A stretch of 64,000 bases of DNA from Scandinavium ludwigii_A (GTDB lineage: Bacteria; Pseudomonadota; Gammaproteobacteria; Enterobacterales; Enterobacteriaceae). The notes beneath the pieces were generated by a model. It did not search any database and was not told the origin of the DNA. It saw only the letters and a program-made list of their open reading frames with translations. Position 1 is the stretch's first letter. Every line of letters begins with the position of its first letter. Positions 53,135 to 61,680 of the stretch are shown here, piece after piece. Where the stretch lies: assembly GCA_050516505.1 (NCBI GenBank), contig CP191518.1:1550001-1614000 (forward strand), given 5' to 3'. Both the position numbers and the translations under genes were made by a program.

Positions 53135-54509
53135 GATAGATACCGGAATGTAAACGAACAGCGCGATTGATAACGATGAGTGAGCCCAGGGCCAGCCACA
53201 GCAAAAATTGCAGCATTGGGATGATCATCAGAATCTGGCTGTAAGGAAGGCTGAGCAAACAACCAATGGAAAACACATAGAACGCAGGTGCGGAGCTGAG
53301 TAATTGCAGATCCTCCCGCTTCAAATCGTGGCGGGAGAAGGCTTCTCGCGGACGCATAGCTTTAAGAATGGTGATAATAACCAGTGAGAACAATAAGATA
53401 CCAATTATCCCCACTTCCCAAAGCAACATGCTTAAGGACGTTGAGTCGAGGATCAGACGAAACCAGGTGCTGATGTAACCCGGTGAAACTGCGCTCCCAC
53501 TGTTGGTGGCATTCAGGCCATAACCGAACAGAATGCTGCCCATACCATACAAACCGTTATGTTTGAGCCAGAAGAAAATGGTGGTGAAGCGGCCCAGTTC
53601 GCCGTTTTCCATGATGTAGTTGGTATCGAAGATATAACCCAGCGAGTCGACGAACACAGAGAATGCGCTTTTGGTCGGGTCGCCACCGAAGGCGGAAGAG
53701 TAGTTTGAGGCCAAAATGGTAATGGCGGCAAAGATGAGCACCACCATGCCGGCTGCGATGATCAGCAGTGAGCGCAAACTTACTTTACTGACGCCACTGA
53801 CGTAACCCGGCATTATCCACAGCAATGCCAACAGGAAAGGGGAGAGCAGGATGACAAACTTCACTTCCCCTATCACACAGAGCACAAAGCTCAGTACCAC
53901 ATGAAGGGCCAGAGACTTAAACGAGCAAATCCCGTGCTTAAATTCGGATACTTTCAGCAGCATGATCAGCAGGCAAAACATGCCCATTGCGGCCGTATTG
54001 CCGCCGCCCATGGGGTTGCCACCAAAGGTCCCGACCACTGAATCCCATTTCTCATTCTCTCCGCGAAATGCGACGCGTTGAGGCACCACAAACAGGACCT
54101 GGTAGAGAGCCACGGGGAACTGGACGTAAAACAACCAATAAAAGAGCTGAATCAGACGGTGTAATTGCGATTCACGAAACATCCCGAGCAGCATACATAG
54201 CATCACCAGTGACAGCGCCAGCTCGTTTTTGAAGCCGACAATGGTCACTACAATCCCGCCTTGCAGGAACGTTGCCGAGAGCGTGAGTACGATAAACGCC
54301 AGATAGAGCGTCAGGATGGCTTTTTCACTGGTGGTCAGGGTGATGGGTTGCGGCTGCTTTTGCATGATGAGCAGCACAACCATGATAATCACCATGAAAA
54401 AGGGAAGCCACAATACCGCCAGAACCCCGGTAAAATATTGAACGGTACCGCAGAACGCTATCGTAATGATGGCGAACGCATTCAGATACAGGCCAGTATT
54501 TAGCCGCAT
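53106..54509 (-). CDS. Wzy-type polysaccharide polymerase
   Basis: A 467-residue, strongly hydrophobic protein with about 12 membrane segments and a long loop after AFRGENEKWDSVVGTFGG. The size and layout resemble O-antigen ligase/Wzy polymerases, and the gene lies between a flippase and glycosyltransferases, so it is the polymerase of the second polysaccharide system. The identification rests on topology and context, because such proteins share few residues. Confidence 0.78.
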   Translation of the reverse strand: MRLNTGLYLNAFAIITIAFCGTVQYFTGVLAVLWLPFFMVIIMVVLLIMQKQPQPITLTTSEKAILTLYLAFIVLTLSATFLQGGIVVTIVGFKNELALSLVMLCMLLGMFRESQLHRLIQLFYWLFYVQFPVALYQVLFVVPQRVAFRGENEKWDSVVGTFGGNPMGGGNTAAMGMFCLLIMLLKVSEFKHGICSFKSLALHVVLSFVLCVIGEVKFVILLSPFLLALLWIMPGYVSGVSKVSLRSLLIIAAGMVVLIFAAITILASNYSSAFGGDPTKSAFSVFVDSLGYIFDTNYIMENGELGRFTTIFFWLKHNGLYGMGSILFGYGLNATNSGSAVSPGYISTWFRLILDSTSLSMLLWEVGIIGILLFSLVIITILKAMRPREAFSRHDLKREDLQLLSSAPAFYVFSIGCLLSLPYSQILMIIPMLQFLLWLALGSLIVINRAVRLHSGIYHDSSAIHHR

Positions 54510-55714
54510 TGTTTGACCTGTACCGACAGTGCTCTGGCGCGTTTATTCATGAACAGCAAAATGAACAGATAACGTATGCTGGTCAGTAACGAGAAGGTCA
54601 GCAGCGAAATTTCGTAGCGCTGTCCTAATTTCGGCAGGATAACAAAGGCGACGAGAATGATGAGTAACTGCTCAATCTGAATGCGGAGAAAATAGCGTTT
54701 AGAACCAAAAATGAGTTCAATCACGGTCAACGGACTGACGGCCAGCGCGGCAAATAAATACGGAAGCATATAGCGAGAGGTAGGAATGGAATTGAGCCAT
54801 TCCTGGTCGAAGCCCAGACGCATGACCAGCGGATAAAAAATCCAGATCCCCAGAATGCACACCAGTGCTGCAGCCAACAACAGCAGGCGTACCTTCTTAT
54901 ACTCCTGATAGTTGAAGGTTTGACGACGAAAATCCATCGACCATTTTGAGAAAATCGAGTTACGCACAGCATTGCCAATGATCATCACGGGCGATAAACA
55001 GAACCGGCTGACGACGGAGAAATAGCCTGCGACCAGCGGCGAAAACAGAATGTTTATCAACATAGTGGGCAGATTGTTGCAGGCCATCGCCAGCACTTCC
55101 GCACTGCCGACCCGGCTGAGATGCTGCCAATGCTCCCGCATAAACGCCCGGTTTGCAGCGAATGAGAAATGCTGTGCGGTGAGCGTGCGAAATGCAAACA
55201 GGTGCAGCAGACAACCCGTCAGCAACAGCAGAACGCCCAGCATCCAGGCGATGTAGAACAGGGTCAGAGTTGGCATCACCAGCAGCGCGACAGCCACCAC
55301 CAAAGACACCGCAATACGCTGGAACGTCAGAAATGACACGTTGCCCAAACGTAAGGAGAGGTTTTCCGCAATCAACACCAGGGCATAACCAAAGGTCATC
55401 AGGTAGAGAAGCGCAACATTCAGATGAAAGGTAAACCCGATAACGACAGCCCAGGGCAGGGCGATAATCAGGCTTTGCAGTAGACAAAACACCACATTCT
55501 GCCCAAGTTGCTGATCGTCCTGACGGGGAATTAAAAGTTGCGAGGCGAAGGTACAGACTTGCGCCCCAATCAGGACGCTGCTGTACATCAGCGCATAGTG
55601 TCCCACTTCTGCCATGCCGTAACGGTGCGAGATAAGCCAGACGGAAAAGGCGCCAATCAACTGCGACAAGACAGACGATCCCGCGATGGTCGAAATGCTT
55701 TTAATTAAGTTCAT
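54500..55714 (-). CDS. Wzx-like polysaccharide flippase
   Basis: A 404-residue MOP-superfamily membrane protein with about 12 hydrophobic segments. ISTIAGSSVLSQLIGAFSVWLISHRYG is the typical flippase N-terminus. It would move the lipid-linked repeat unit begun by the WcaJ-like transferase. It has no close visible similarity with the O-antigen Wzx at 4454. It overlaps the polymerase gene by 10 bases and the co-polymerase gene by four. Confidence 0.82.
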   Translation of the reverse strand: MNLIKSISTIAGSSVLSQLIGAFSVWLISHRYGMAEVGHYALMYSSVLIGAQVCTFASQLLIPRQDDQQLGQNVVFCLLQSLIIALPWAVVIGFTFHLNVALLYLMTFGYALVLIAENLSLRLGNVSFLTFQRIAVSLVVAVALLVMPTLTLFYIAWMLGVLLLLTGCLLHLFAFRTLTAQHFSFAANRAFMREHWQHLSRVGSAEVLAMACNNLPTMLINILFSPLVAGYFSVVSRFCLSPVMIIGNAVRNSIFSKWSMDFRRQTFNYQEYKKVRLLLLAAALVCILGIWIFYPLVMRLGFDQEWLNSIPTSRYMLPYLFAALAVSPLTVIELIFGSKRYFLRIQIEQLLIILVAFVILPKLGQRYEISLLTFSLLTSIRYLFILLFMNKRARALSVQVKQCG

Positions 55715-57795
55715 GATTTCTGCTTTGGCATAATTAATTCATTGGTACCACGTTCGGGTAAGCGTCTGCCTTCCTGGGTTTCCAGATTCTCTTCCTGCAC
55801 CTGATTGAGCACGACGGCAACAGGATGCTTTTGAGAACCGGTCAGGCGGGTATACGTCTCGGTCACAGCCCCTGACTGCTCACCAGCTTTAACGACCAGT
55901 AGCGTCACATCGCTGTGCGGTTGCAGCAGTAAGACATCCTGGGCCACTTCAAGCGAAGGCATATCGATAATCACCGTGTGCCAGTGTTGGTGTAGCGTCT
56001 CCAGCAAAGGAGGCAGGCGGTCTGAAGTCAGCATCAGCAACGAGGAGTCGCGAAGTACGCCCCGGGGGAGAAAATCAATATTTTCACCGAGACTGACTAC
56101 CGCTTGCTCAACCTGACTTTCACCATACAGACACTGAGCAAAGCCCAGTTTGTGTGACGGGTCCTGAAGCGGCTCGAGACAATTGAGACCGACCAACAAT
56201 GTTTTGTGCGCTTTACTCGCCGAGCGCGCCAGGAGGTCGGCCATCAGGCTGCTGCCATCGCCAGTATTGACGGCAGTGACCACCACAGTCAGCGGCTTAT
56301 TGTCGCGATGCTCTAAGGTCATGCGCAGGCTGTGAAGCATGTCGGCATACAACAGGTCATTGAATGCGTGCTGGCTGACTTTACCGGGTGGCAGAAGGGG
56401 AAATTCACCGTTGGCCACAAGCCCGGCTTTTCCTTTCAACTCACTGATTGAGTGGATGGTTTTGTCCAGCGCGGTGGAGATAATCAGGTACATGATATAC
56501 ATCCCCACCGACAGGATGGACATCATGACTATTAGCATCGAACGCTTCGGTTTCGATGCAGCGAGAGGGGGCGTGGCAGGGTCGTAAATCTGCTCGTCAG
56601 CCACGGAAAAACTCTCCGATAACATTTGCTCGTTGACGCGTTGATACAGTGATTTATACAGTTCTTCTGTTTTATCGAGAGCCGTCTGCAACGTGTTGTA
56701 ATGGTCGCGTTTGGCAGCCAATTGTCGAAAATTACCTTTCTGCTCATCGAGCATTTTTTGATAGCGCTGTTCATCATCAAGTGCAATCTGGTATTGCTGC
56801 TGTATCCCGTTTCGCAGTTCACTCACCACTTGCCCAATCTGTCCGTTGATGGCTTGCAGTTGCGCTTGCGCCTGGCGATATTTCGGGTGGTTCGGTCCAT
56901 AATGTTTGGCCGCATCGGAGAGTGAACGTTTCGCCTGGGTCATTGCGATGCGTAAATCCTGGATTTGCGGATGGCCAGAGATGTCCGGCAGTGAGATGAC
57001 TTGTTCGGCGGTTTTTCCCTGCTGCTGGCGAACTTTGTCCCATATCGCCTCGGCTTGCATACGTCGCTGAGTGGCATCCGCCAGATGGTTGGTGACGATA
57101 CCTAATTGCTCTGTTTCATACCCATCGACACCGCGAAAGGTCAACAGCCCCGCTTGTTTGAGGTAGGCATCAATATCAGCCTTCTGTTTCACCATTTTTT
57201 CTTGCAGCTCGGTCATCATCTTTTTGTTCCACTGCTGTGCCTGAAGCAGCGTTTTCTGCTTTTGGTGCAGACTGTAGTCGATGAAGGCCTGAGCGATCCC
57301 GTTCGCGACATCCGCCGCTTTCTGTGGCGATCCGGCTTCAAGAGTGACAGAAACCAGCTGTGTCGAACGCACACCTGAAATGGAAAGGTTACCCTGTAAG
57401 GTGCGAACAGCATTATCGAGGCGGGCGCTGGCATCACCTTCGCTTCCGCCATTAAACTCAGGATCTTCATCGAGTTTCATGGCTTTCGCTGCCGCTTGCA
57501 GCACAACCCGTGATCCCATCAGGGCATATTTGGTTTCATAGTAATCGCTACGCGTGGAATCATAGTTTTCCAGACGCGGGAGGGGGGTGATATCCGCCGG
57601 TTGCGCCTTGAAAAGCACCGTGGATGTCGCGGTGTAGCGTGAAGGCATAAAGCGCGTGAATATGAAGGCTGCGGTCGCGGTAACGAGCAACACAACGAAA
57701 CACCAAATCAGCTTGCGTTTGATTTTGTTGATGTACGGTCCAAAATCAATGAAGCCTTCTTTGTTAACTCCATTACCAACGAGTGAAATAGCCAT
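55711..57795 (-). CDS. Wzc-like polysaccharide co-polymerase with degenerate kinase domain
   Basis: A 694-residue PCP-2a-type protein. The Wzz domain has membrane segments near residues 30-48 and 419-442, and a long helical periplasmic part. The cytoplasmic domain resembles BY-kinases but its P-loop region reads TAVNTGDGSSL (about 507-517), without the Gly-Lys-Ser/Thr of Walker A. The Walker A' position reads LLVGLNCLE without the usual Asp, while a Walker B-like VIIDMP is kept (about 608-613). The tail (after 650) has no tyrosine cluster. Export and length control without tyrosine phosphorylation seems likely. Confidence 0.86.
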   Translation of the reverse strand: MAISLVGNGVNKEGFIDFGPYINKIKRKLIWCFVVLLVTATAAFIFTRFMPSRYTATSTVLFKAQPADITPLPRLENYDSTRSDYYETKYALMGSRVVLQAAAKAMKLDEDPEFNGGSEGDASARLDNAVRTLQGNLSISGVRSTQLVSVTLEAGSPQKAADVANGIAQAFIDYSLHQKQKTLLQAQQWNKKMMTELQEKMVKQKADIDAYLKQAGLLTFRGVDGYETEQLGIVTNHLADATQRRMQAEAIWDKVRQQQGKTAEQVISLPDISGHPQIQDLRIAMTQAKRSLSDAAKHYGPNHPKYRQAQAQLQAINGQIGQVVSELRNGIQQQYQIALDDEQRYQKMLDEQKGNFRQLAAKRDHYNTLQTALDKTEELYKSLYQRVNEQMLSESFSVADEQIYDPATPPLAASKPKRSMLIVMMSILSVGMYIMYLIISTALDKTIHSISELKGKAGLVANGEFPLLPPGKVSQHAFNDLLYADMLHSLRMTLEHRDNKPLTVVVTAVNTGDGSSLMADLLARSASKAHKTLLVGLNCLEPLQDPSHKLGFAQCLYGESQVEQAVVSLGENIDFLPRGVLRDSSLLMLTSDRLPPLLETLHQHWHTVIIDMPSLEVAQDVLLLQPHSDVTLLVVKAGEQSGAVTETYTRLTGSQKHPVAVVLNQVQEENLETQEGRRLPERGTNELIMPKQKS

Positions 57796-57796
57796 T

Positions 57797-58351
57797 TCAG
57801 AAGAAACTCATGCCAATGATTACGGTATCTCCAGCTTCAACAGCGGAGTCGAGGGCAACATTATTCAGCAGCTTGCCGCTGACGGCTTGGCGGATGCTGA
57901 TATCGTGATGATCGGCGCGATCGGTAAAACCACCGGCCAGGGCAATCGCTTTTTCTGCGGTTAAACCCGGCTCCCAGGCGTAGCCATCCGGTTTTTGTAC
58001 CTCACCCAACAGATATATCTTGCGAAACTCGCTGACGCTGACGGTCACCATGGGTGCTTGCAGATAATCACCCCGTAAGCGGTCGGCGATGTCGTTCCCG
58101 ACCTCATCAGCAGTTTTTCCCTTTAGGGTCACTTTGCCGATATAGGGATAATTGATGCTGCCGCTACTATCCAACTTAAAGCGCATGGAAATATCCTGTT
58201 CACCTGAGACCGTAATATTGATCTCATCCCCCGCGTCGAGGTGATAAACGGTTTCTGGCGGCGTTCTGACGGTTTGAGGCGGGCTTGAGCATCCGGCCAG
58301 TAAAATCGCCAGTAGCGGGAGAAATGCCATTTTTGCGCGTTTCAGGATCAT
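57797..58351 (-). CDS. Short polysaccharide export (OPX) lipoprotein
   Basis: A 184-residue lipoprotein: the signal peptide ends in the lipobox LLAG-C with Cys21. It has the Poly_export domain (YHLDAGDEINITVSGEQD, then GKTADEVGNDIADRL) and one SLBB domain (FRKIYLLGEVQKPDGY...). It is half the length of Wza (about 380 residues) and lacks the second SLBB and the C-terminal amphipathic helix that forms Wza's outer-membrane pore. The next gene upstream encodes a beta-barrel that could be the missing pore. Confidence 0.9.
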   Translation of the reverse strand: MILKRAKMAFLPLLAILLAGCSSPPQTVRTPPETVYHLDAGDEINITVSGEQDISMRFKLDSSGSINYPYIGKVTLKGKTADEVGNDIADRLRGDYLQAPMVTVSVSEFRKIYLLGEVQKPDGYAWEPGLTAEKAIALAGGFTDRADHHDISIRQAVSGKLLNNVALDSAVEAGDTVIIGMSFF

Positions 58352-59634
58352 ATCTGTACCTGTGTCATAAAAATGATGGCCGAATCGTCATATCCCAATG
58401 TTCGATCGACTTCGCGGTCGGCGTTCGGACCAATGAAGAAGGCATCCTTCTCTTTGTTCGAATGCAGCGTATTCTTCTGAAGCTTCAGCTTGAAATTAAT
58501 TGAGGGGCGAAAATCGTAGTTGAAGGTCAGAGACAGCAAATTCTTACGGTCTTTTCTGCCGCTGGACTGATTTTTGTAATTCTCTGTAATATAAGAGTAA
58601 TCAATAATGGTAGAGAGGCGATCAACCCACCAGTGGTGTTCCCAGGCAAGACCGTTATTGGTTACCCGGACATAACCCCCGGCATCCGTCGGATCCTTGA
58701 TAAGTTGGGAGCTGTGAAGCTTTAGCGTTGATTGCTTCACTGGCTTCCACGTCGCATTGATATTCCAGTTCAATCCGCTGAAAAGTTGGGCATCAGGGTT
58801 ATTGATAAACCCTTTGTACAGCCACGCCACGTTGGCATCAATTTCACTTTTTCCGCTAAGTTTATTTTTCATTCCCACCACCAGATAGTATTCATTACTG
58901 TCTTTTTGCGGGTTCAGCTCGTAACGACGCTGGTTGGTAATAAAGCTGTAGCGATAGCGTAGATTTTTCGATTTTTGGTCAAATATCTCCGCGACCAGGC
59001 TGTTTTCGTGCCATTCCTGATCCAGCATATAGCGATAGAAATCGTCATCGGCATTCTGGATACCCTGCAGGTTGCGAAAGCGTAACTGCTTGTACTGCAG
59101 GGCTAACTCAAACTTTCCGCGCCCTTCTGGTGCGCCGTAATGATAACGGGCTTCACTATTGAGAAAGCGTGTGGCGATAGGTTGGTTAATTCCAAATTGT
59201 TGGTATTGCTCTGGCAAAAAACCTTCAGTGGTGTCTTTGCCGCGCTCCTCGTGGCCTAGCGTTTCATCCAGGTCCAGGGAGAAACCCTGCTTTTGACCAA
59301 AGCGCCAGTCGCCTTTGAACATCAGGAAATGGTTGCTACGGTCATCGGCTGAATCACCGTTGTAACGGCGATAATCCCCCGAATACATCAACAGATAATG
59401 GTCTTCATAGCGCTGGCCAATCATTTTGAGCAGCGGAGTCAGTTGCTGATAACCGGCTGCAATGGCGTTGCTTTCTTCATGCTGCAACGTGACGTTGTCG
59501 TTGTAACCCACGTCATAACCCACCTGGCTCTCAAAATCGATGCCAGCAACACCCGTGTGCTGTTTCCCTTGCAGGTCTGCATATACGACAGGCATATACA
59601 GCAGACCGGCCAGAAAGAGGAACTTAGAAAGCAT
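58348..59634 (-). CDS. Outer-membrane beta-barrel protein for polysaccharide export
   Basis: A 428-residue protein with a signal peptide (cut near PVVYA) and many alternating amphipathic strands (for example HYLLMYSGDYRRYNG and KFELALQYKQLRFRNL), ending in an aromatic/hydrophobic strand (AIIFMTQVQI). It resembles the BBP2 group of barrels found in exopolysaccharide operons. By analogy with reported OPX-barrel pairs it may be the outer-membrane channel. It overlaps both neighbours (11 and four bases). Confidence 0.8.
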   Translation of the reverse strand: MLSKFLFLAGLLYMPVVYADLQGKQHTGVAGIDFESQVGYDVGYNDNVTLQHEESNAIAAGYQQLTPLLKMIGQRYEDHYLLMYSGDYRRYNGDSADDRSNHFLMFKGDWRFGQKQGFSLDLDETLGHEERGKDTTEGFLPEQYQQFGINQPIATRFLNSEARYHYGAPEGRGKFELALQYKQLRFRNLQGIQNADDDFYRYMLDQEWHENSLVAEIFDQKSKNLRYRYSFITNQRRYELNPQKDSNEYYLVVGMKNKLSGKSEIDANVAWLYKGFINNPDAQLFSGLNWNINATWKPVKQSTLKLHSSQLIKDPTDAGGYVRVTNNGLAWEHHWWVDRLSTIIDYSYITENYKNQSSGRKDRKNLLSLTFNYDFRPSINFKLKLQKNTLHSNKEKDAFFIGPNADREVDRTLGYDDSAIIFMTQVQI

Positions 59635-61027
59635 TCTTTCCTACAAACCCGCGGAAGAAGGTCAATATCACAATTTTGATATCGAGACACAGTGACCAGG
59701 ATTTAATGTATTCAAGATCGTACTGGACGCGTTTTTCCATTTTATCCAGCGTATCGGTTTCCCCTCGAAAACCATTGATTTGAGCCAGTCCGGTGATGCC
59801 CGGCTTCACTTTGTGGCGAATCATGTAATTCTCAACTAAGCGACGATACTCTTCATTATGTGCCACTGCGTGAGGGCGAGGGCCGACGATAGACATTGTG
59901 CCTTGCAGGACATTAAAAAATTGCGGTAACTCATCCAGTGACGTTTTGCGCAGAAACGCGCCAAAGCGAGTGATTCGAGGGTCGTCTCGCGTAGCCTGGG
60001 TGACGACGCTGCTGTTTTCCATCACATTCATCGTCCGGAATTTCCATATTTCAATTTCTTTGCCATTCAGTCCGTAACGGCGTTGCTTAAATAACACCGG
60101 CCCAGGCGATGTTAATTTAATGCCAATGATTGCGAAAAGCATTAAGGGTAAGCTTGCCAGCGTAAACAAGGCACCCAAAACAATATCTTCAAACCGTTTG
60201 ATGAGTGCACCTTCATCCTCAAAGGGAGAGGTGAATATGCTGATAGTCTGAATGTTACTCAGCATTCTCAGTTGTGATATATGCGAGCTATAAGAAATAA
60301 GATCCGGTACCAGGAAAACATCGACCGTAGAATCTGAAAAATCATCTAACAGTTGACGAATGCGTGCCTGGGCGACCATCGGCAGGGCAATGTAGACTTC
60401 ATCAACTTTGCCCTCTTTTGCCAGTTGGAGTAAATCCCGTGACGTGCCTGCATATTTGACGTTAACAAAGCGGCTATCTCGGCTTAGTTGACGATCCTCG
60501 TAGAAACTAATATCAAGATTGGTGTCGACATACTCCTTTCGCAGGGCTTGTTCAATCGCCAGGCCTGGATGGGTTATCCCGAAGATGGCAACGTTGATAG
60601 ATTTCGGGATCAGGAAGTGCGATACCAAAAGACGTAAAGAGAACAGGAAAATGAACAATAATATCGAGGATTTTGCCAGAGTCACCGCCAGTGAAATAAT
60701 GTCAAGTTTCGCATTCTGATCCAGAATGAATATAATGGTGGAATAAATTGAAAGTGTCAGGGCTGCTGAAATAGCAACGCTAAAGATAAGCTGAGTTGAC
60801 TTTCTGATACCATTTTTATGCAGTTGTACCGTTGATGTCTTATTCAGTGATCCTAACGTAATGAATATTAATGAATATATTAATCCGACCAGTAACTGGG
60901 TTGGGTATGGATATGAGGAAATGAATTTCACGTAAATAAAACAAAAGCCATTAATGATAATGAAATCAAATAGCGTTAATACGTTGTTGTAGCGAGAGTT
61001 AAAAATTTTAATTTTTTTTATTGGCAT
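59624..61027 (-). CDS. Undecaprenyl-phosphate glucose phosphotransferase (WcaJ-like)
   Basis: This polyprenyl phosphoglycosyltransferase begins the second polysaccharide by moving a sugar phosphate, probably glucose 1-phosphate, to undecaprenyl phosphate. It has four N-terminal membrane segments, a CoA-binding-like domain, and the catalytic C-terminal domain with SPGPVLFKQRRYGLNGKEIE, the Asp-Glu pair in TSLDELPQFFNVL, and SIVGPRPHAVAHNEEY. The frame is open from 61108, but ATG 61027 (MPIKKIKIFNSRYNN) gives 467 residues, near WcaJ's 464. It is the first gene of the operon. Confidence 0.88.
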   Translation of the reverse strand: MPIKKIKIFNSRYNNVLTLFDFIIINGFCFIYVKFISSYPYPTQLLVGLIYSLIFITLGSLNKTSTVQLHKNGIRKSTQLIFSVAISAALTLSIYSTIIFILDQNAKLDIISLAVTLAKSSILLFIFLFSLRLLVSHFLIPKSINVAIFGITHPGLAIEQALRKEYVDTNLDISFYEDRQLSRDSRFVNVKYAGTSRDLLQLAKEGKVDEVYIALPMVAQARIRQLLDDFSDSTVDVFLVPDLISYSSHISQLRMLSNIQTISIFTSPFEDEGALIKRFEDIVLGALFTLASLPLMLFAIIGIKLTSPGPVLFKQRRYGLNGKEIEIWKFRTMNVMENSSVVTQATRDDPRITRFGAFLRKTSLDELPQFFNVLQGTMSIVGPRPHAVAHNEEYRRLVENYMIRHKVKPGITGLAQINGFRGETDTLDKMEKRVQYDLEYIKSWSLCLDIKIVILTFFRGFVGKNAF

Positions 61028-61234
61028 GCCACAACTCGTAGAAAGTAAGTTATTAAATAAGAATATGACTCTGTATTTTATAATTAGCAGGGGTGACCGT
61101 CTATGCATACACGGTTTATTATTAAATTTAAGATTGTGCGTTCATAGCGTGGGAGGGGGAAAGGGCGCTGCGAATCTACTTATTGAAACAGGAAATAACC
61201 CATGAAATTCATTGGATAGAAGACGCCAATAAGC

Positions 61235-61268
61235 AAAAAGCCCGTTCAGTTTCCTGAACAGGCTTCTT
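61235..61268 (-). terminator. Terminator of tRNA-Asn copy 3
   Basis: AAGCCCGTTCAG and CTGAACAGGCTT form the stem. Compared with copies 1 and 2, one pair has changed from C-G to T-A on both arms, a compensating change that supports the hairpin. Confidence 0.88.
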
Positions 61269-61273
61269 TAATA

Positions 61274-61349
61274 TGGCTCCTCTGACTGGACTCGAACCAG
61301 TGACATACGGATTAACAGTCCGCCGTTCTACCGACTGAACTACAGAGGA
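61274..61349 (-). tRNA. tRNA-Asn (GTT), copy 3
   Basis: A 76-base minus-strand gene identical to copies 1 and 2, with anticodon GTT and encoded CCA. It lies between the start of the exopolysaccharide operon and nac. Confidence 0.97.
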
Positions 61350-61474
61350 ATCGTGTGAACGGGGCGAATAATAGCGATGCCAGAGCAGCATGTCAAAGCC
61401 TGTATGCACTCCGTAGGTTTGATTGCTGACAATTTCAGCAAAATGCACGTAATTGTCGAAAATTAGCACAATGC

Positions 61475-61489
61475 GCACTGTGTTGGTGC
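61475..61489 (+). promoter_or_regulatory. NtrC-binding box upstream of nac
   Basis: GCAC-N7-GTGC matches the NtrC enhancer pattern. It lies about 120 bases upstream of the sigma-54 promoter, the usual enhancer distance. The rest of the 331-base gap before nac shows no gene. Confidence 0.75.
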
Positions 61490-61607
61490 AACTCGTCCCC
61501 TGATGGGGCATAGCGCCATCCGCTGACGGGTTACTAAAAGCGACGGAATTATTAGAATCTCTTATTCCGCGGCCTGTGTGGGCCTTCTTGTCCGGTTGGT
61601 CAAAAAC

Positions 61608-61623
61608 TGGCAAGCATATTGCA
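61608..61623 (+). promoter_or_regulatory. Sigma-54 promoter of nac
   Basis: TGGCAAGCATATTGCA has GG and GC separated by ten bases, as in -24/-12 promoters (TGGCAC-N5-TTGCA). It lies 58 bases before the nac start. nac is known to be sigma-54 and NtrC dependent. Confidence 0.88.
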
Positions 61624-61680
61624 ACTCCTCCGACAACTGAATCGCCGGCGTTGGCACTGGCATCCCGAACTGGAGGCAAA

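Noticed and set aside
61109..61230. Possible JUMPstart/ops upstream of the exopolysaccharide operon
   Set aside because: No GGCGGTAGC core on the minus strand; only a G-rich stretch is present.
61209..61679. 156-codon minus-strand frame across tRNA-Asn copy 3 and the nac regulatory region
   Set aside because: It is a read-through of a tRNA gene, its terminator and the NtrC/sigma-54 region; not a gene.
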